DNA of 64,000 bases from NCBI RefSeq assembly GCF_020687805.1, contig NZ_JAJEWQ010000005.1:62001-126000 (forward strand), read 5' to 3'. The position numbers and the translations under genes are program-made. Each line of letters starts with the position of its first letter. Position 1 is the stretch's first letter. Origin of the DNA: Planctobacterium marinum (lineage in GTDB: Bacteria > Pseudomonadota > Gammaproteobacteria > Enterobacterales > Alteromonadaceae). Positions 26,953-36,341 of this stretch are shown here, in pieces. A model generated the notes under the pieces. The model was not told the DNA's origin and searched no databases. It worked only from the letters and a program-made list of their open reading frames with translations.

Positions 26953-28245
26953 TTACTGACGGTTCGCGGGTAATTTCACCACAAACTCGGCCCCCTGAAG
27001 GGATTCGCTTTGCTGTACCTCAATACTGCCCTGATGCCAGTCCACCACTCTTTTACAAATGGCTAAACCTACACCGTGACCTTTATGGGTGTTGTGGCGA
27101 CTACGTACAAAGGGTTTAAAGATATCGCTGCGCAGCTCTGGTGGTATCCCCGGCCCGTCGTCACTGATACGCAAGGTAACCTGGCTGGTGTCACGCGCCA
27201 GCTGCACCAAAACCTGTTCAGTGGCGTGTTGAGCGGCATTTTGCAACAGGTTCGTCAACAGCATTTTCAGATAGGTAGGGTCGCCATCAACTCCCATTGA
27301 ACCGGTAGTTTCTGCAATCTGTAGTGTCAGAGATTTGCGGGGTTGCGCTTTTTTAGCCAATGATTTTTCCAGCAACGCTGCCAGATCGACTTCCCGCTTT
27401 TCCAGATGTAGCATGGCCTGATCGAGCCTGGCGTAGCCCAGCAAAGTTTCAATCAACTCCACCATATCGTCAATGTGTTCGTTAATGCGCTCTTCATATT
27501 GCTGACGCTTCAGCGGATCGGATTCTTCGCTCAAGGTGTCCAGCCCCATGCGAATGCGCGCCAGCGGTGTTCGCAAATCATGTGATACCGCTGAGCTCAG
27601 GAGTTTTACATCCGATACCAGGTCTTCGATGCGTTGTGCCATGTGATTGAACTCGATTTCCAGATCACTGATATAAGACACCTTACCTACGTCGATTCGC
27701 TGGCTCAGTTCACCTTTGCCAAAGGCCCGGGCAGTTTTACGCAATTGCAGCAGCCGATCCACCAGCGGCTTTGCCCAAAGCAGAAACAGGGCAATCAGCA
27801 ACAGATAAAAAACCGAAGTAAACCAATACCGGCCTGACAGGTGACTAACCGGGTTCTCCACAACAGGTAATTGCAATATTAAAACCTGGTCAGAGTGCGG
27901 GATAAGGTAGTGAATGCTGATATCCGTATCAGATTCCAGGTTCAGAGAGTTTCCGGTTTGCAGATAATGCTCAAGAGATTCGGGTAACACCAATTCCTGC
28001 AGCGAAACATGGCGCAACTGATAACCCTCATCGGATTGCCAGTGCGCAATAAATCCGGCGATATCCCCGGTGCGGGACAGGGTGTGTGCCAATTGCCGGG
28101 TCAGGGTCTCAGCCTGTTGAATTTCCTCCTGTGACTCATCGGCGTCCGTGTCCGCATAATGCTGATAGGCCAAATCGAAAACCCACCCCAGGCCAATGGT
28201 GGCCACCAACACCATGGTCACCAATGAGATACTGAGCCAGCGCAC
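26953..28245 (-). CDS. RstB-like sensor histidine kinase
   Basis: 430 residues starting at GTG immediately after the stop of the response regulator. Membrane helix at 8-28, a periplasmic sensor of about 110 residues, second helix at about 140-160, HAMP, HisKA with SAVSHDLRTPLARIRMGL, and a HATPase domain with NLLQNAAQHA, DDGPGIP and GHGVGLAICKRVV. The arrangement and pairing fit the RstB type. It should phosphorylate the regulator encoded directly upstream. The signal may relate to the outer-membrane MipA-like protein and DUF3019 protein of the same operon, but this is inference. Confidence 0.9.
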   Translation of the reverse strand: MRWLSISLVTMVLVATIGLGWVFDLAYQHYADTDADESQEEIQQAETLTRQLAHTLSRTGDIAGFIAHWQSDEGYQLRHVSLQELVLPESLEHYLQTGNSLNLESDTDISIHYLIPHSDQVLILQLPVVENPVSHLSGRYWFTSVFYLLLIALFLLWAKPLVDRLLQLRKTARAFGKGELSQRIDVGKVSYISDLEIEFNHMAQRIEDLVSDVKLLSSAVSHDLRTPLARIRMGLDTLSEESDPLKRQQYEERINEHIDDMVELIETLLGYARLDQAMLHLEKREVDLAALLEKSLAKKAQPRKSLTLQIAETTGSMGVDGDPTYLKMLLTNLLQNAAQHATEQVLVQLARDTSQVTLRISDDGPGIPPELRSDIFKPFVRSRHNTHKGHGVGLAICKRVVDWHQGSIEVQQSESLQGAEFVVKLPANRQ

Positions 28246-28965
28246 TTACCAGCTTTCCCTGGCAAACAGGTAACCTTTGCCCCAAATGGTTTTGATCAGA
28301 TAAGGCTCATTGGGATCATCCCCCAGCTTTTTTCTGATGCGGGAAACGCGCAGGTCAATAGATCGATCGAATCCATCATAATCAAAACCCCGCAACTGAT
28401 TCACCAGCTCCTGTCGTGATACCACCTCACCGGCCTTTTCAGCCAGTAACCAGAGAACATCAAATTCCGCAGAGGTAATGGAAACCGCCTGCCCGCGCAA
28501 TGTCACCGAGAGGTTTTGCTTATCAATCAGCAGTTCATTTAACCGGATTTGTGAAACAGGCCCGGCTTGCTGATTGTGCTGTACCTGGCTTTGATTGCGC
28601 CTGAGATGACCCCGTATACGCGCCAGCAAAGCTCTGGCCCGCACCGGTTTGGTAATGTAATCATCGGCTCCCACCTCCAGACCGAGGACCTCGTCAATTT
28701 CCTCATCTCTGGCGGTTAGCATAATGATGGGATTAGCAAACGTAGGGCGTACCTGTCGGCACACATCCAACCCATCCAGATCCGGCAACATTCCATCGAG
28801 CAATACCAGGTCCGGTGGACTGCTGTTTATTCTGGCAACGGCATCCACACCGGAGGCCGTCACCTGCACATTGAACCCCTTGTTACTCAGGTATTCCTGA
28901 GTCCAGTGGGCCAGTTCTTCATCGTCTTCCACCAGTAAAATGGTATTTTGTACACTTGCGCTCAC
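28246..28965 (-). CDS. RstA-like OmpR-family response regulator
   Basis: 239 residues: receiver domain with the acidic pair Asp14-Asp15, phospho-acceptor Asp57 (LVLLDGMLPDLDG) and Lys in YITKPV, then an OmpR-type winged-helix domain (about 140-235) with RGFDYDGFDRSIDLRVSRIRKKL as the recognition region. This last segment and the C-terminal KGYLFA closely follow RstA. It is third in the MipA/DUF3019 operon, four nt after DUF3019 and abutting the kinase gene. Confidence 0.93.
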   Translation of the reverse strand: MSASVQNTILLVEDDEELAHWTQEYLSNKGFNVQVTASGVDAVARINSSPPDLVLLDGMLPDLDGLDVCRQVRPTFANPIIMLTARDEEIDEVLGLEVGADDYITKPVRARALLARIRGHLRRNQSQVQHNQQAGPVSQIRLNELLIDKQNLSVTLRGQAVSITSAEFDVLWLLAEKAGEVVSRQELVNQLRGFDYDGFDRSIDLRVSRIRKKLGDDPNEPYLIKTIWGKGYLFARESW

Positions 28966-28969
28966 AGGA

Positions 28970-29386
28970 TTAAAACACTCGCCAGGTCACTGAAGATCGT
29001 TTGCTTTTATACACCCAGGCCATTTTCAATTCCACCTGCGCCAGCACTGCCTGTTGACGTTTCAGGTAAAACCAGGTGTTTTCGCTACTGGAAAACTCCA
29101 TGTTGAGCTCACCTTCGGCGGCTTCCTGCCAGCACTGTAACGGTGTCTCCTGGCTGGCAGCAAACAGGCAATAGTTGGCTTTTTCCTGCGCTTTCCAGTT
29201 TAAGCTAATGTCCACATAGCAGGTTTGCCCCTGCCGCAATGCCACACACTTTTCAGGGCTTAATGTCAGTGTGTACAGTGCCTCCTGTTGTGCCTGACTT
29301 TGCCATGGCAATAAGCCCAGAAACAGACTCAGACATAAGCCAACAAGGTAACTGAAATTATCGGTTTTAAGGAATTTCTGGTTCAT
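28970..29386 (-). CDS. DUF3019 family secreted protein
   Basis: 138 residues from the ATG at 29386, chosen over the upstream in-frame start at 29407 because AAGGAG sits 7 nt before it. A signal peptide (ending near QSQAQQ) is followed by a small beta-sandwich-like domain with LSPEKCVALRQGQTCYVDISLNWK and paired Cys residues, the hallmark of DUF3019. The family accompanies MipA/OmpV proteins and two-component systems in marine gammaproteobacteria. Its role is not known. Confidence 0.82.
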   Translation of the reverse strand: MNQKFLKTDNFSYLVGLCLSLFLGLLPWQSQAQQEALYTLTLSPEKCVALRQGQTCYVDISLNWKAQEKANYCLFAASQETPLQCWQEAAEGELNMEFSSSENTWFYLKRQQAVLAQVELKMAWVYKSKRSSVTWRVF

Positions 29387-29396
29387 GCTCTGCTCC

Positions 29397-30323
29397 TTAA
29401 AACACATAAGTCACAGACAAACCAGCAGTAGAGACTAAGCGCCCTTCAGAACTGAGGGGACTGTCTGTGACTGCGTCGGGTCGCAAAACACTGGTAATAA
29501 AACCACCAAACACCAGGTGTTCAGTAAGCGGGTATTCAAAGCCGACTTGTCCTACAGCCATCACACCGCCGTCAGCTTCGTAGGGTTTATATGGCGTATC
29601 CGTTCTGCGCATGTGGTCTTCGATTTGCGCCGACTCGCTATCTGATAACCCCCAGTAATAATCAATAATGTCGCTGCTTTGATAATTCAGCCCCACCGTG
29701 CCATAGAAATTCCAGTTTTTATACAGCCAGGTGCGGCGTATTGATGCAGACAATCCAAAGCCACCAATTTCATCCTCGAAACTGACAGGCGTAGCAATAA
29801 ACTGCATCAGATAATCGGAGAAATAACCCGTAGCTCGCACACCCAGGCGATAATTGCTGTCGCGTGGCAGTGTTAACCTGTGTACATTTATGCCCGCCGG
29901 CTCACCCTCTTCATCGTACAACTGCTCGATGCCATCAAAGACGAATTCACCGCCGCCATGTGCATGTACCGCGTAGAGATCCACTGCCCAGTTGCGGGTG
30001 TTGTAAAAGTTGTAACCAATGGCATCGCCGGAAAACAGGCCGTCAACATTTTCCTGGCTGTTACCTGGGTTTTCGTAAAAAAAGCCTTTCCAGCGCAGCT
30101 GCATTTCCAGGTTAACCGCTAAAAAACTCTCGGTGGTATTAACCCGGTTAAAGTTCTGATCCAGTTGATTGGTTTCACTGACTCCGCCAATCAAACTGAT
30201 AGCGAAAAAGCTTTCCAGTTCACTATCACCGCTTTCGCTGACTTCGTCAGCCTGGAGTAACGAGGCAGGCAGCAGCAATAGCAGCCCCAATATCAATAGA
30301 TTAAATGTGTGTTTGTAGTCCAT
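29397..30323 (-). CDS. MipA/OmpV-family outer membrane protein
   Basis: 308 residues with a signal peptide (ending near SLLQADE). The mature part is a beta barrel: amphipathic strands, SYRLGVRATGYFSDYLMQF-like turns, and a terminal aromatic residue (SVTYVF) that is the usual outer-membrane insertion signal. It leads an operon with DUF3019 and an RstAB-like two-component pair. MipA relatives scaffold murein enzymes or respond to stress; the specific role here is unknown. Confidence 0.83.
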   Translation of the reverse strand: MDYKHTFNLLILGLLLLLPASLLQADEVSESGDSELESFFAISLIGGVSETNQLDQNFNRVNTTESFLAVNLEMQLRWKGFFYENPGNSQENVDGLFSGDAIGYNFYNTRNWAVDLYAVHAHGGGEFVFDGIEQLYDEEGEPAGINVHRLTLPRDSNYRLGVRATGYFSDYLMQFIATPVSFEDEIGGFGLSASIRRTWLYKNWNFYGTVGLNYQSSDIIDYYWGLSDSESAQIEDHMRRTDTPYKPYEADGGVMAVGQVGFEYPLTEHLVFGGFITSVLRPDAVTDSPLSSEGRLVSTAGLSVTYVF

Positions 30324-30453
30324 GTGTTATTCACAAGTTATTTTAAAGTGGGTCAATCTTACGTAAATTTGTCCGGCCGGGTCGTAACGGCTGGTGTCTG
30401 AATGTATCAGTGTGTATCTGATGGCCATACCGGTTAACCGGCATCGCTAAAAA

Positions 30454-31356
30454 TCAGGGCTGCAGTAACTTGCCTTCCAGCGCAAGCGACACGAAGTCCC
30501 GCTGAAATTTTGGCGGGTCGCTATCTTCCCGCACGCCCAGATAGATTTGTTTGTGAATACCGGTATTGCCCAAAGGTAAAGCACTGATGTCGAACTGTTC
30601 GCGATGTTCCTCTATCAACCAGCGAGGTAATACGGTTACGCCACGGTTGGCCGCCACCATCTGTAAAATAATCTCGGTATTCTCTATTTTTTTGTGTTTG
30701 CGCACGCTGCCACCCACCGGCAACAGAAACTGCGTATAAATATCCAGGCGGCTGTCTTCAATGGGATAGCTGAGCAAGGTTTCCTGTAATAAATCCCGCG
30801 GTTCGGCAAACGGCTTTTGCAACAGTGCATGTTGCGAGTTCACCACCAGTACCTGCTCATAAGCAAACACCGGAATGAATTCCAGGCCAGGGCGAAACAC
30901 CGGGTCAGGGGTCACCAAAATATCAATATCATAATTGAATAACCCCGCCAGGCCCGCAAACTGGAATTCTTTTAAGACATCCACATCCACCTGCGGATAA
31001 GCCTTTAAAAACGGGGCCACGATTTTTAACAGCCATTGAAAACAGGGGTAACACTCCATGCCAATGCGCAACTTACCCTGCACACCGGATTTAAAACCAC
31101 TGATTTCCTGCTCAATGTGCTCAAACTGTGGCAGTAACCGCCGGGCATGAGTCAGCAGGCGTTTGCCTGCCGGTGTCAGCACCAGGTTGCGTCCGGACTT
31201 TTTCCAGAATTTCACTCCCATGGTGGTTTCCAGTCTTTTGATGGCGTGACTGATGGCCGACTGCGACAAATACAACTCGTCGGCCGCTTTGGTTACTGTC
31301 CCCAGGCGATCAATGGCGTCGATCAGCATCAGGTCGCTGCGCTCTAACATAAACAT
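30454..31356 (-). CDS. LysR-family transcriptional regulator
   Basis: 300 residues with the LysR layout: winged helix at 5-65 (ADELYLSQSAISHAIKRLETTMGVKFWKK), linker helix, and a periplasmic-binding-protein-like effector domain (about 90-295). The effector part, including RIGMECYPCFQWLLKIV, resembles MetR-type regulators of methionine metabolism. It lies downstream of putA on the same strand but beyond the putA terminator, so it is separately transcribed. The target genes are not evident. Confidence 0.85.
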   Translation of the reverse strand: MFMLERSDLMLIDAIDRLGTVTKAADELYLSQSAISHAIKRLETTMGVKFWKKSGRNLVLTPAGKRLLTHARRLLPQFEHIEQEISGFKSGVQGKLRIGMECYPCFQWLLKIVAPFLKAYPQVDVDVLKEFQFAGLAGLFNYDIDILVTPDPVFRPGLEFIPVFAYEQVLVVNSQHALLQKPFAEPRDLLQETLLSYPIEDSRLDIYTQFLLPVGGSVRKHKKIENTEIILQMVAANRGVTVLPRWLIEEHREQFDISALPLGNTGIHKQIYLGVREDSDPPKFQRDFVSLALEGKLLQP

Positions 31357-31474
31357 GAACAGGATTAATGGTTTAGAGAAAATATACCACTTTTATTCAC
31401 ATAATCCCCGGACAAATTTAAAGCATCTCAAACTAACAGTGCGACACTTTGCCCTGGCTCTTTGGGGAACAGCA

Positions 31475-31496
31475 AAAAGGCCCTGACGGGCCTTTT
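31475..31496 (-). terminator. Terminator of putA
   Basis: Perfect nine-pair stem AAAAGGCCC / GGGCCTTTT with loop TGAC, about 30 nt after the putA stop, with A and T runs on both flanks; works on either strand. Confidence 0.88.
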
Positions 31497-31524
31497 GAAT
31501 CAAAGTGATTAAAACCTGACGATT

Positions 31525-34500
31525 TTACTCGTCATCTTCGGCTAAGGTCATCAGTGAGGTGTTACCACCCGATGCCGTGGTATCGATACTGATGGTTTTT
31601 TCAGTCACCAGACGTTGGATCAGGGTATCGTTATACTCGGCACTGATCACCGGTAAAATCGCGCCTTCACGCTCTGCCAGCTGCTTGCTGAAATACCCCA
31701 TTCGGGCACTGTTACTGTCAACCACAGCACCTGCGATATCTGCATGATGCAACAGCGCATTCAGCTTATCGTGTTTAACCACCTGCAACACGCCTTCGGC
31801 ACCACCGCACTGTATCAGTTTGTCCTGAATGGCTTTGGCCTCTTCAAAAAACAAGTCTGATACTGCCGTGATTACCGTATTACCTACCGCCAGTGCTGAC
31901 ACGATAGACATCAACCAGAAGCTGAATACCGTGTCTTTATCGGCGTAACACACCACGCAACCACGAGGCTCCAGATATAACAGGTTGGATTCGCCTGTTG
32001 GGCCAGGTAAAACCTTGGGCTTTTTCAGCATTTTCTCGATGCGGGTTAACTGCGAGCGGGAATCCGACAGGGATTTCGCCAGGTCGTCAGCCAGCTCCTC
32101 GACGATATCTACCGTGGCGATTTTGGCCAGCAACTGACGCATCACCGAAATACGGTCATTCAGAGCTGTGGTACGCCAGATACGTTCCGCTTTCAGGGCC
32201 AGTTCCATAATGTTGTCAACGTGTTCCTGGGCTGCGCCCAGTTCCACCATGTCAATATTGGCCTTGGTTTCGTAGTTCATATCCTCTTCGTCAGGCGTGT
32301 GCTTTTCTCTTACCAGACGCGTCAGATAGTTAGGGCCACCCGCTTTAGGACCAGTACCAGACAGGCCGCGTCCACCGAATGGTTGTACGCCAACGATGGC
32401 ACCAATCATGTTGCGGTTAACATAAATGTTTCCGGCACGTACCCGGGCCGCCAAATCTTCAGCGCGATCTTCAATACGGGTGTGAATTCCCATAGTTAAA
32501 CCAAAGCCGGTGGTATTGATTTGCTCAATCACCTCATCCAGTTGTGACTCTTTAAAGCGGATCACGTGCACAACCGGCCCAAATACTTCTTTTTTCAGTA
32601 CTGACAGGTTGTCTATCTGATACAGACGCGGTGCAAACAAATTGTTGCCATGTGCCATTTCCGGCAACGGACATTCATACAACAGCTGGCCTTTATCTTT
32701 CATGTATTCCACATGATCGTTCAGGGCTTTTAAGGCTTTGGCATCAATGACAGGCCCAACATCGGTGCACAGATACTGAGGATCACCTACCGTCAGCTCT
32801 TTCATGGCACCGGTGATCATTTTCAGTACGGTATCGGCAATGTCTTCCTGTAAGAACAACACCCGCAACGCTGAACAGCGCTGACCGGCGCTTTGAAAAC
32901 CCGACTTAATAACATCGTCGCACACCCGCTCTGGCAAGGCAGTGGAATCTACCACCATACAGTTTTGGCCACCGGTTTCGGCAATTAGCGGTACCTGTTG
33001 ACCACCGCGCTCCGCCAGAATTTTTGAGATCAGGGTGCCAGTGGCGGTCGAACCGGTAAACATGACCGCCTGAATGCGTTCGTCATTTACCACGTTTTCA
33101 CCCACTTCTTTACCCTGGGCAATCAGCAACTGCACCACATCATCCGGCATGCCCACTATCTTCATCAGTTCGATGGTTCGCAGCGCAATCAGACTGGTTT
33201 GCTCAGCCGGTTTTGCTACCACCGTATTGCCGGTCACAATCGCTGCGGCCACCTGGCCCAGGAAGATGGCTAACGGGAAGTTCCAGGGACTGATACACAG
33301 GATGGGGCCACGAGGCTCCATACGCTCATCTTTTGCCAGTTCTTCGGCACGGGCCGCGTAATAACGACAGAAGTCAACGGCTTCGCGCACTTCGTCGATA
33401 CTGTCCTGAGTCAGTTTACCGGCCTCTTTAATACAGATAGCGATCAATTCGTCGCGGTGACGTTCTAAAATATCAGCGGTTCTGCGCAGTAAATTCGCCC
33501 GCTCAGTCACCGGCGTTTCAGACCAGTCGGCAAACGCCATTTCAGCGCGGCTGACAATGTCTTTCATATCCTCTGCGCTGTGATATTTAAGGTGACCCAC
33601 CAACTCACTGTGATTTACCGGGTTCAGCACTGCCACTAATTCCGCCTGTGCCGCGTTGGCGCTCTTGATGTTGTCTTTTACCCAGGCATCCAGGTTTTCT
33701 TTCAGCGGCATCAGATGATTGATGTCGGTGAGATCCATGCCTTTGGAGTTCTCGCGTTCTTCACCATAAATGGCGATAGGCATGGTGATATTCATGTTTC
33801 GCTTGTTGCGCAGGTCCTGCAATTTTTCCACCGGGTCCGGCAGTAATTCTTCCACCGGTTTGGTGTCATCAACAATGGCATTAACGAACGAGGAATTAGC
33901 ACCGTTTTCCAATAAGCGACGTACCAGATAGGCCAGCAGATCTTCGTGCTGCCCTACCGGCGCATATACCCGACACTGTACCTTGTCGTTCAACACTACC
34001 TGGTCGTACAAAGACTCGCCCATGCCGTGCAGGCGCTGGAATTCATAGCCCTGATTGTTTTCTTTAGCTAGTTCTAAAATCGTCGCCACGGTATAGGCGT
34101 TATGCGTAGCAAACTGCGGGAAAATCACATCTCTGGCGGCCATCAATTTGATAGCACAGGCCTTGTAACACACGTCTGTCGTGGCTTTACGGGTAAACAC
34201 CGGAAAATCGTCCAGTCCATCTACCTGGGTAGTTTTAATTTCGGTATCCCAGTAAGCCCCTTTGACCAGGCGCACCATCATCTTGCGGCCTACGCGGCGG
34301 GCCAGTGCTTCCAGCCATTCGATGACGAATATCGCGCGTTTTTGATAAGCCTGAACAGCCAGACCAAAACCCTGCCAGTCACCCAGTTCCGGGGCGGAAA
34401 ATACGGTTTCTATAATATCCAGTGAAATATCCAGACGGTCGGCTTCTTCGGCATCCACAGTAAAACCGATATCGTATTCTTTCGCTGCCAGCGCCAGGGC

Positions 34501-35325
34501 TTTCAGGCGCGGTACCAGTTCAGATTTAACCCGCTCGCTGTGGGTAAACTCATAGCGGGGATGAATAGCGGATAATTTTACCGAGATACCAGCACTTTTC
34601 ACCGGGCCTTTACCCTGCGCGGCTTTACCTAACGCGTGTATGGCCTTGAGATAAGCATCATAGTAACGTTGAGCATCGGCCATGGTGCGGGCACCTTCAC
34701 CCAGCATATCGTAGGAATACACATAGCCTTTGGTTTCGGTATCTTTGGCGCGCTCAATGGCTTCATCAATATTGGTGCCCATGACAAACTGCTTACCCAT
34801 GATTTTCATGGCGTAATGTACAGAAGAGCGAATAACCGGCTCACCTAAACGGCCAATAGTGCGCTTTAATACGCCAAATTGCTGGGTTTTCGTTTTGTCA
34901 GAGTAGTTCACCATTTTGCCGGTGACTAACAATCCCCAACTGGAGGCATTCACGAATAGTGAATCACTGTTGCCCAGATGCTGACTCCATTCCCCTTTAG
35001 ACAGCTTGTCACGGATAAGCGAGTCCTGGGTTTTGCGGTCTGGTACACGCAGCAGCGCTTCGGCCAGACACATCAGTACCACACCTTCTTCAGAAGACAG
35101 GGAGTATTCATTCAGCAACGCATCGACACCGCCTTTACCATCTTCTGCTTTACGAATATTTAATACCATCTGACGGGCGCGTTCCCAGGCGCGACTTCGC
35201 GCAGTCACACCTACTTCGGCCAATGGTAATATATGTTCGATGACCTGCTCTTCATCGATACGGTAAAAATCTCTGATGGTTTGTCTGAGCTGACAGCTTG
35301 TCGTGAGATCGTCTTTGACTAACAT
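31525..35325 (-). CDS. putA: Bifunctional proline dehydrogenase / L-glutamate gamma-semialdehyde dehydrogenase PutA
   Basis: 1266 residues. An arm and alpha domain (1-150) lead to the FAD-dependent proline dehydrogenase barrel (about 180-480, with SYDMLGEGARTMADAQRYYDAY and the final RLHGMGESLYDQV). The aldehyde dehydrogenase domain (about 560-1020) has ETGGQNCMVVDST and catalytic Cys817 in SAGQRCSALR. A C-terminal domain of about 200 residues closes the substrate tunnel. It oxidises proline to glutamate. The N-terminus starts without the ribbon-helix-helix domain that lets E. coli PutA repress its own gene, so it is a two-enzyme protein of the longer (type B-like) class. Confidence 0.96.
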   Translation of the reverse strand: MLVKDDLTTSCQLRQTIRDFYRIDEEQVIEHILPLAEVGVTARSRAWERARQMVLNIRKAEDGKGGVDALLNEYSLSSEEGVVLMCLAEALLRVPDRKTQDSLIRDKLSKGEWSQHLGNSDSLFVNASSWGLLVTGKMVNYSDKTKTQQFGVLKRTIGRLGEPVIRSSVHYAMKIMGKQFVMGTNIDEAIERAKDTETKGYVYSYDMLGEGARTMADAQRYYDAYLKAIHALGKAAQGKGPVKSAGISVKLSAIHPRYEFTHSERVKSELVPRLKALALAAKEYDIGFTVDAEEADRLDISLDIIETVFSAPELGDWQGFGLAVQAYQKRAIFVIEWLEALARRVGRKMMVRLVKGAYWDTEIKTTQVDGLDDFPVFTRKATTDVCYKACAIKLMAARDVIFPQFATHNAYTVATILELAKENNQGYEFQRLHGMGESLYDQVVLNDKVQCRVYAPVGQHEDLLAYLVRRLLENGANSSFVNAIVDDTKPVEELLPDPVEKLQDLRNKRNMNITMPIAIYGEERENSKGMDLTDINHLMPLKENLDAWVKDNIKSANAAQAELVAVLNPVNHSELVGHLKYHSAEDMKDIVSRAEMAFADWSETPVTERANLLRRTADILERHRDELIAICIKEAGKLTQDSIDEVREAVDFCRYYAARAEELAKDERMEPRGPILCISPWNFPLAIFLGQVAAAIVTGNTVVAKPAEQTSLIALRTIELMKIVGMPDDVVQLLIAQGKEVGENVVNDERIQAVMFTGSTATGTLISKILAERGGQQVPLIAETGGQNCMVVDSTALPERVCDDVIKSGFQSAGQRCSALRVLFLQEDIADTVLKMITGAMKELTVGDPQYLCTDVGPVIDAKALKALNDHVEYMKDKGQLLYECPLPEMAHGNNLFAPRLYQIDNLSVLKKEVFGPVVHVIRFKESQLDEVIEQINTTGFGLTMGIHTRIEDRAEDLAARVRAGNIYVNRNMIGAIVGVQPFGGRGLSGTGPKAGGPNYLTRLVREKHTPDEEDMNYETKANIDMVELGAAQEHVDNIMELALKAERIWRTTALNDRISVMRQLLAKIATVDIVEELADDLAKSLSDSRSQLTRIEKMLKKPKVLPGPTGESNLLYLEPRGCVVCYADKDTVFSFWLMSIVSALAVGNTVITAVSDLFFEEAKAIQDKLIQCGGAEGVLQVVKHDKLNALLHHADIAGAVVDSNSARMGYFSKQLAEREGAILPVISAEYNDTLIQRLVTEKTISIDTTASGGNTSLMTLAEDDE

Positions 35326-35565
35326 TATACCCCCAAAAATTGCGTTGCATTTAACCGTGACGCGGGAGAAAGGCGTTACCGAAATTCTCCTGAATCCAAC
35401 TGCTTTTCAATCCCTATTTTAGGGCGGGATTGCAAAGCGGGGGGAGCATAGCGGCAACTGGCTAAAACCCAAAATAGTTTTTGAATACCCATTTAAACAT
35501 CAGCGTAAATATAATGCTACGCAAGTCACCTGTTTTGGATTAATGAAGCCGAATTTTAATGCTGC

Positions 35566-36198
35566 TCAGATTAATTTAAAGACATTACCGCTACCGCCTC
35601 GCTTTTCCAGTCGTTGCAAAGCGGCATCATACTCGGCCTGACTTAACACCTGCTCATTGAGCAAGAAATCCAGATGTTTTTGATACAGCTCCACTTGTTC
35701 TGCGTGGGATAAGTTGCCCGGATAACGAATAGATTCGATGCGCTCGCTCAGGTCTTTGGCAAACTGTTCCAGTTGGGACTTATTGTGCGGGTATTGCGGG
35801 ATCTTAAACATTTCATCGCCGTCATCCACCCGGAAAAACACCACAGAAGGCGTAAAGCTGGCATTAAAAAACCACAGAGCCACCAGCGCCGGCGGTAAAA
35901 ACAGAATAGTCAGTACCATTAGCGGTTGACTGAAACGCGCCGGGTTTTGGGCATAACCCAGCAAACAAAAGCCAATAATCAACAACAGAAAGAGCGCGGC
36001 GATACCCGCCGCCAGATTAATGCTCTTATTAAGCCCTGGTCGGGGATTGATTAGATCCAACGGAAAAGTTTGCGACTGACTTTTAAACAAACTCTTGTAG
36101 TGCATGTGCACATCGCGGTTCCCTTCCACCTCAATACGCATGGTGCGGGAAAAAGGCAAAGTCTGAGTAAAGTGCAGAGGTTTAAATACAGGCATCAA
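35566..36198 (-). CDS. Uncharacterised membrane protein
   Basis: 210 residues with a cytoplasmic N-terminal part (1-65), two adjacent membrane helices (about 63-83 and 95-114), and a C-terminal soluble part ending in a SHOCT-like helix pair (YQKHLDFLLNEQVLSQAEYDAAL). The start is ambiguous by one codon (two successive ATG). I do not recognise a family with confidence. It stands between putA and the S41 peptidase gene with independent spacing on both sides. Confidence 0.6.
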   Translation of the reverse strand: MMPVFKPLHFTQTLPFSRTMRIEVEGNRDVHMHYKSLFKSQSQTFPLDLINPRPGLNKSINLAAGIAALFLLLIIGFCLLGYAQNPARFSQPLMVLTILFLPPALVALWFFNASFTPSVVFFRVDDGDEMFKIPQYPHNKSQLEQFAKDLSERIESIRYPGNLSHAEQVELYQKHLDFLLNEQVLSQAEYDAALQRLEKRGGSGNVFKLI

Positions 36199-36341
36199 AT
36201 AGTTCAGTTATTGTTGTTCAATATGAGCATATACCCGGTAGTAGCGAACTGCAATGTATCAGGGGATCACTGGATCGGGAATACAGGAGCAGAACCTGAC
36301 ACTACGGGTTTACACGTTTGCTCACCTCTGTCTCCCTTGAA

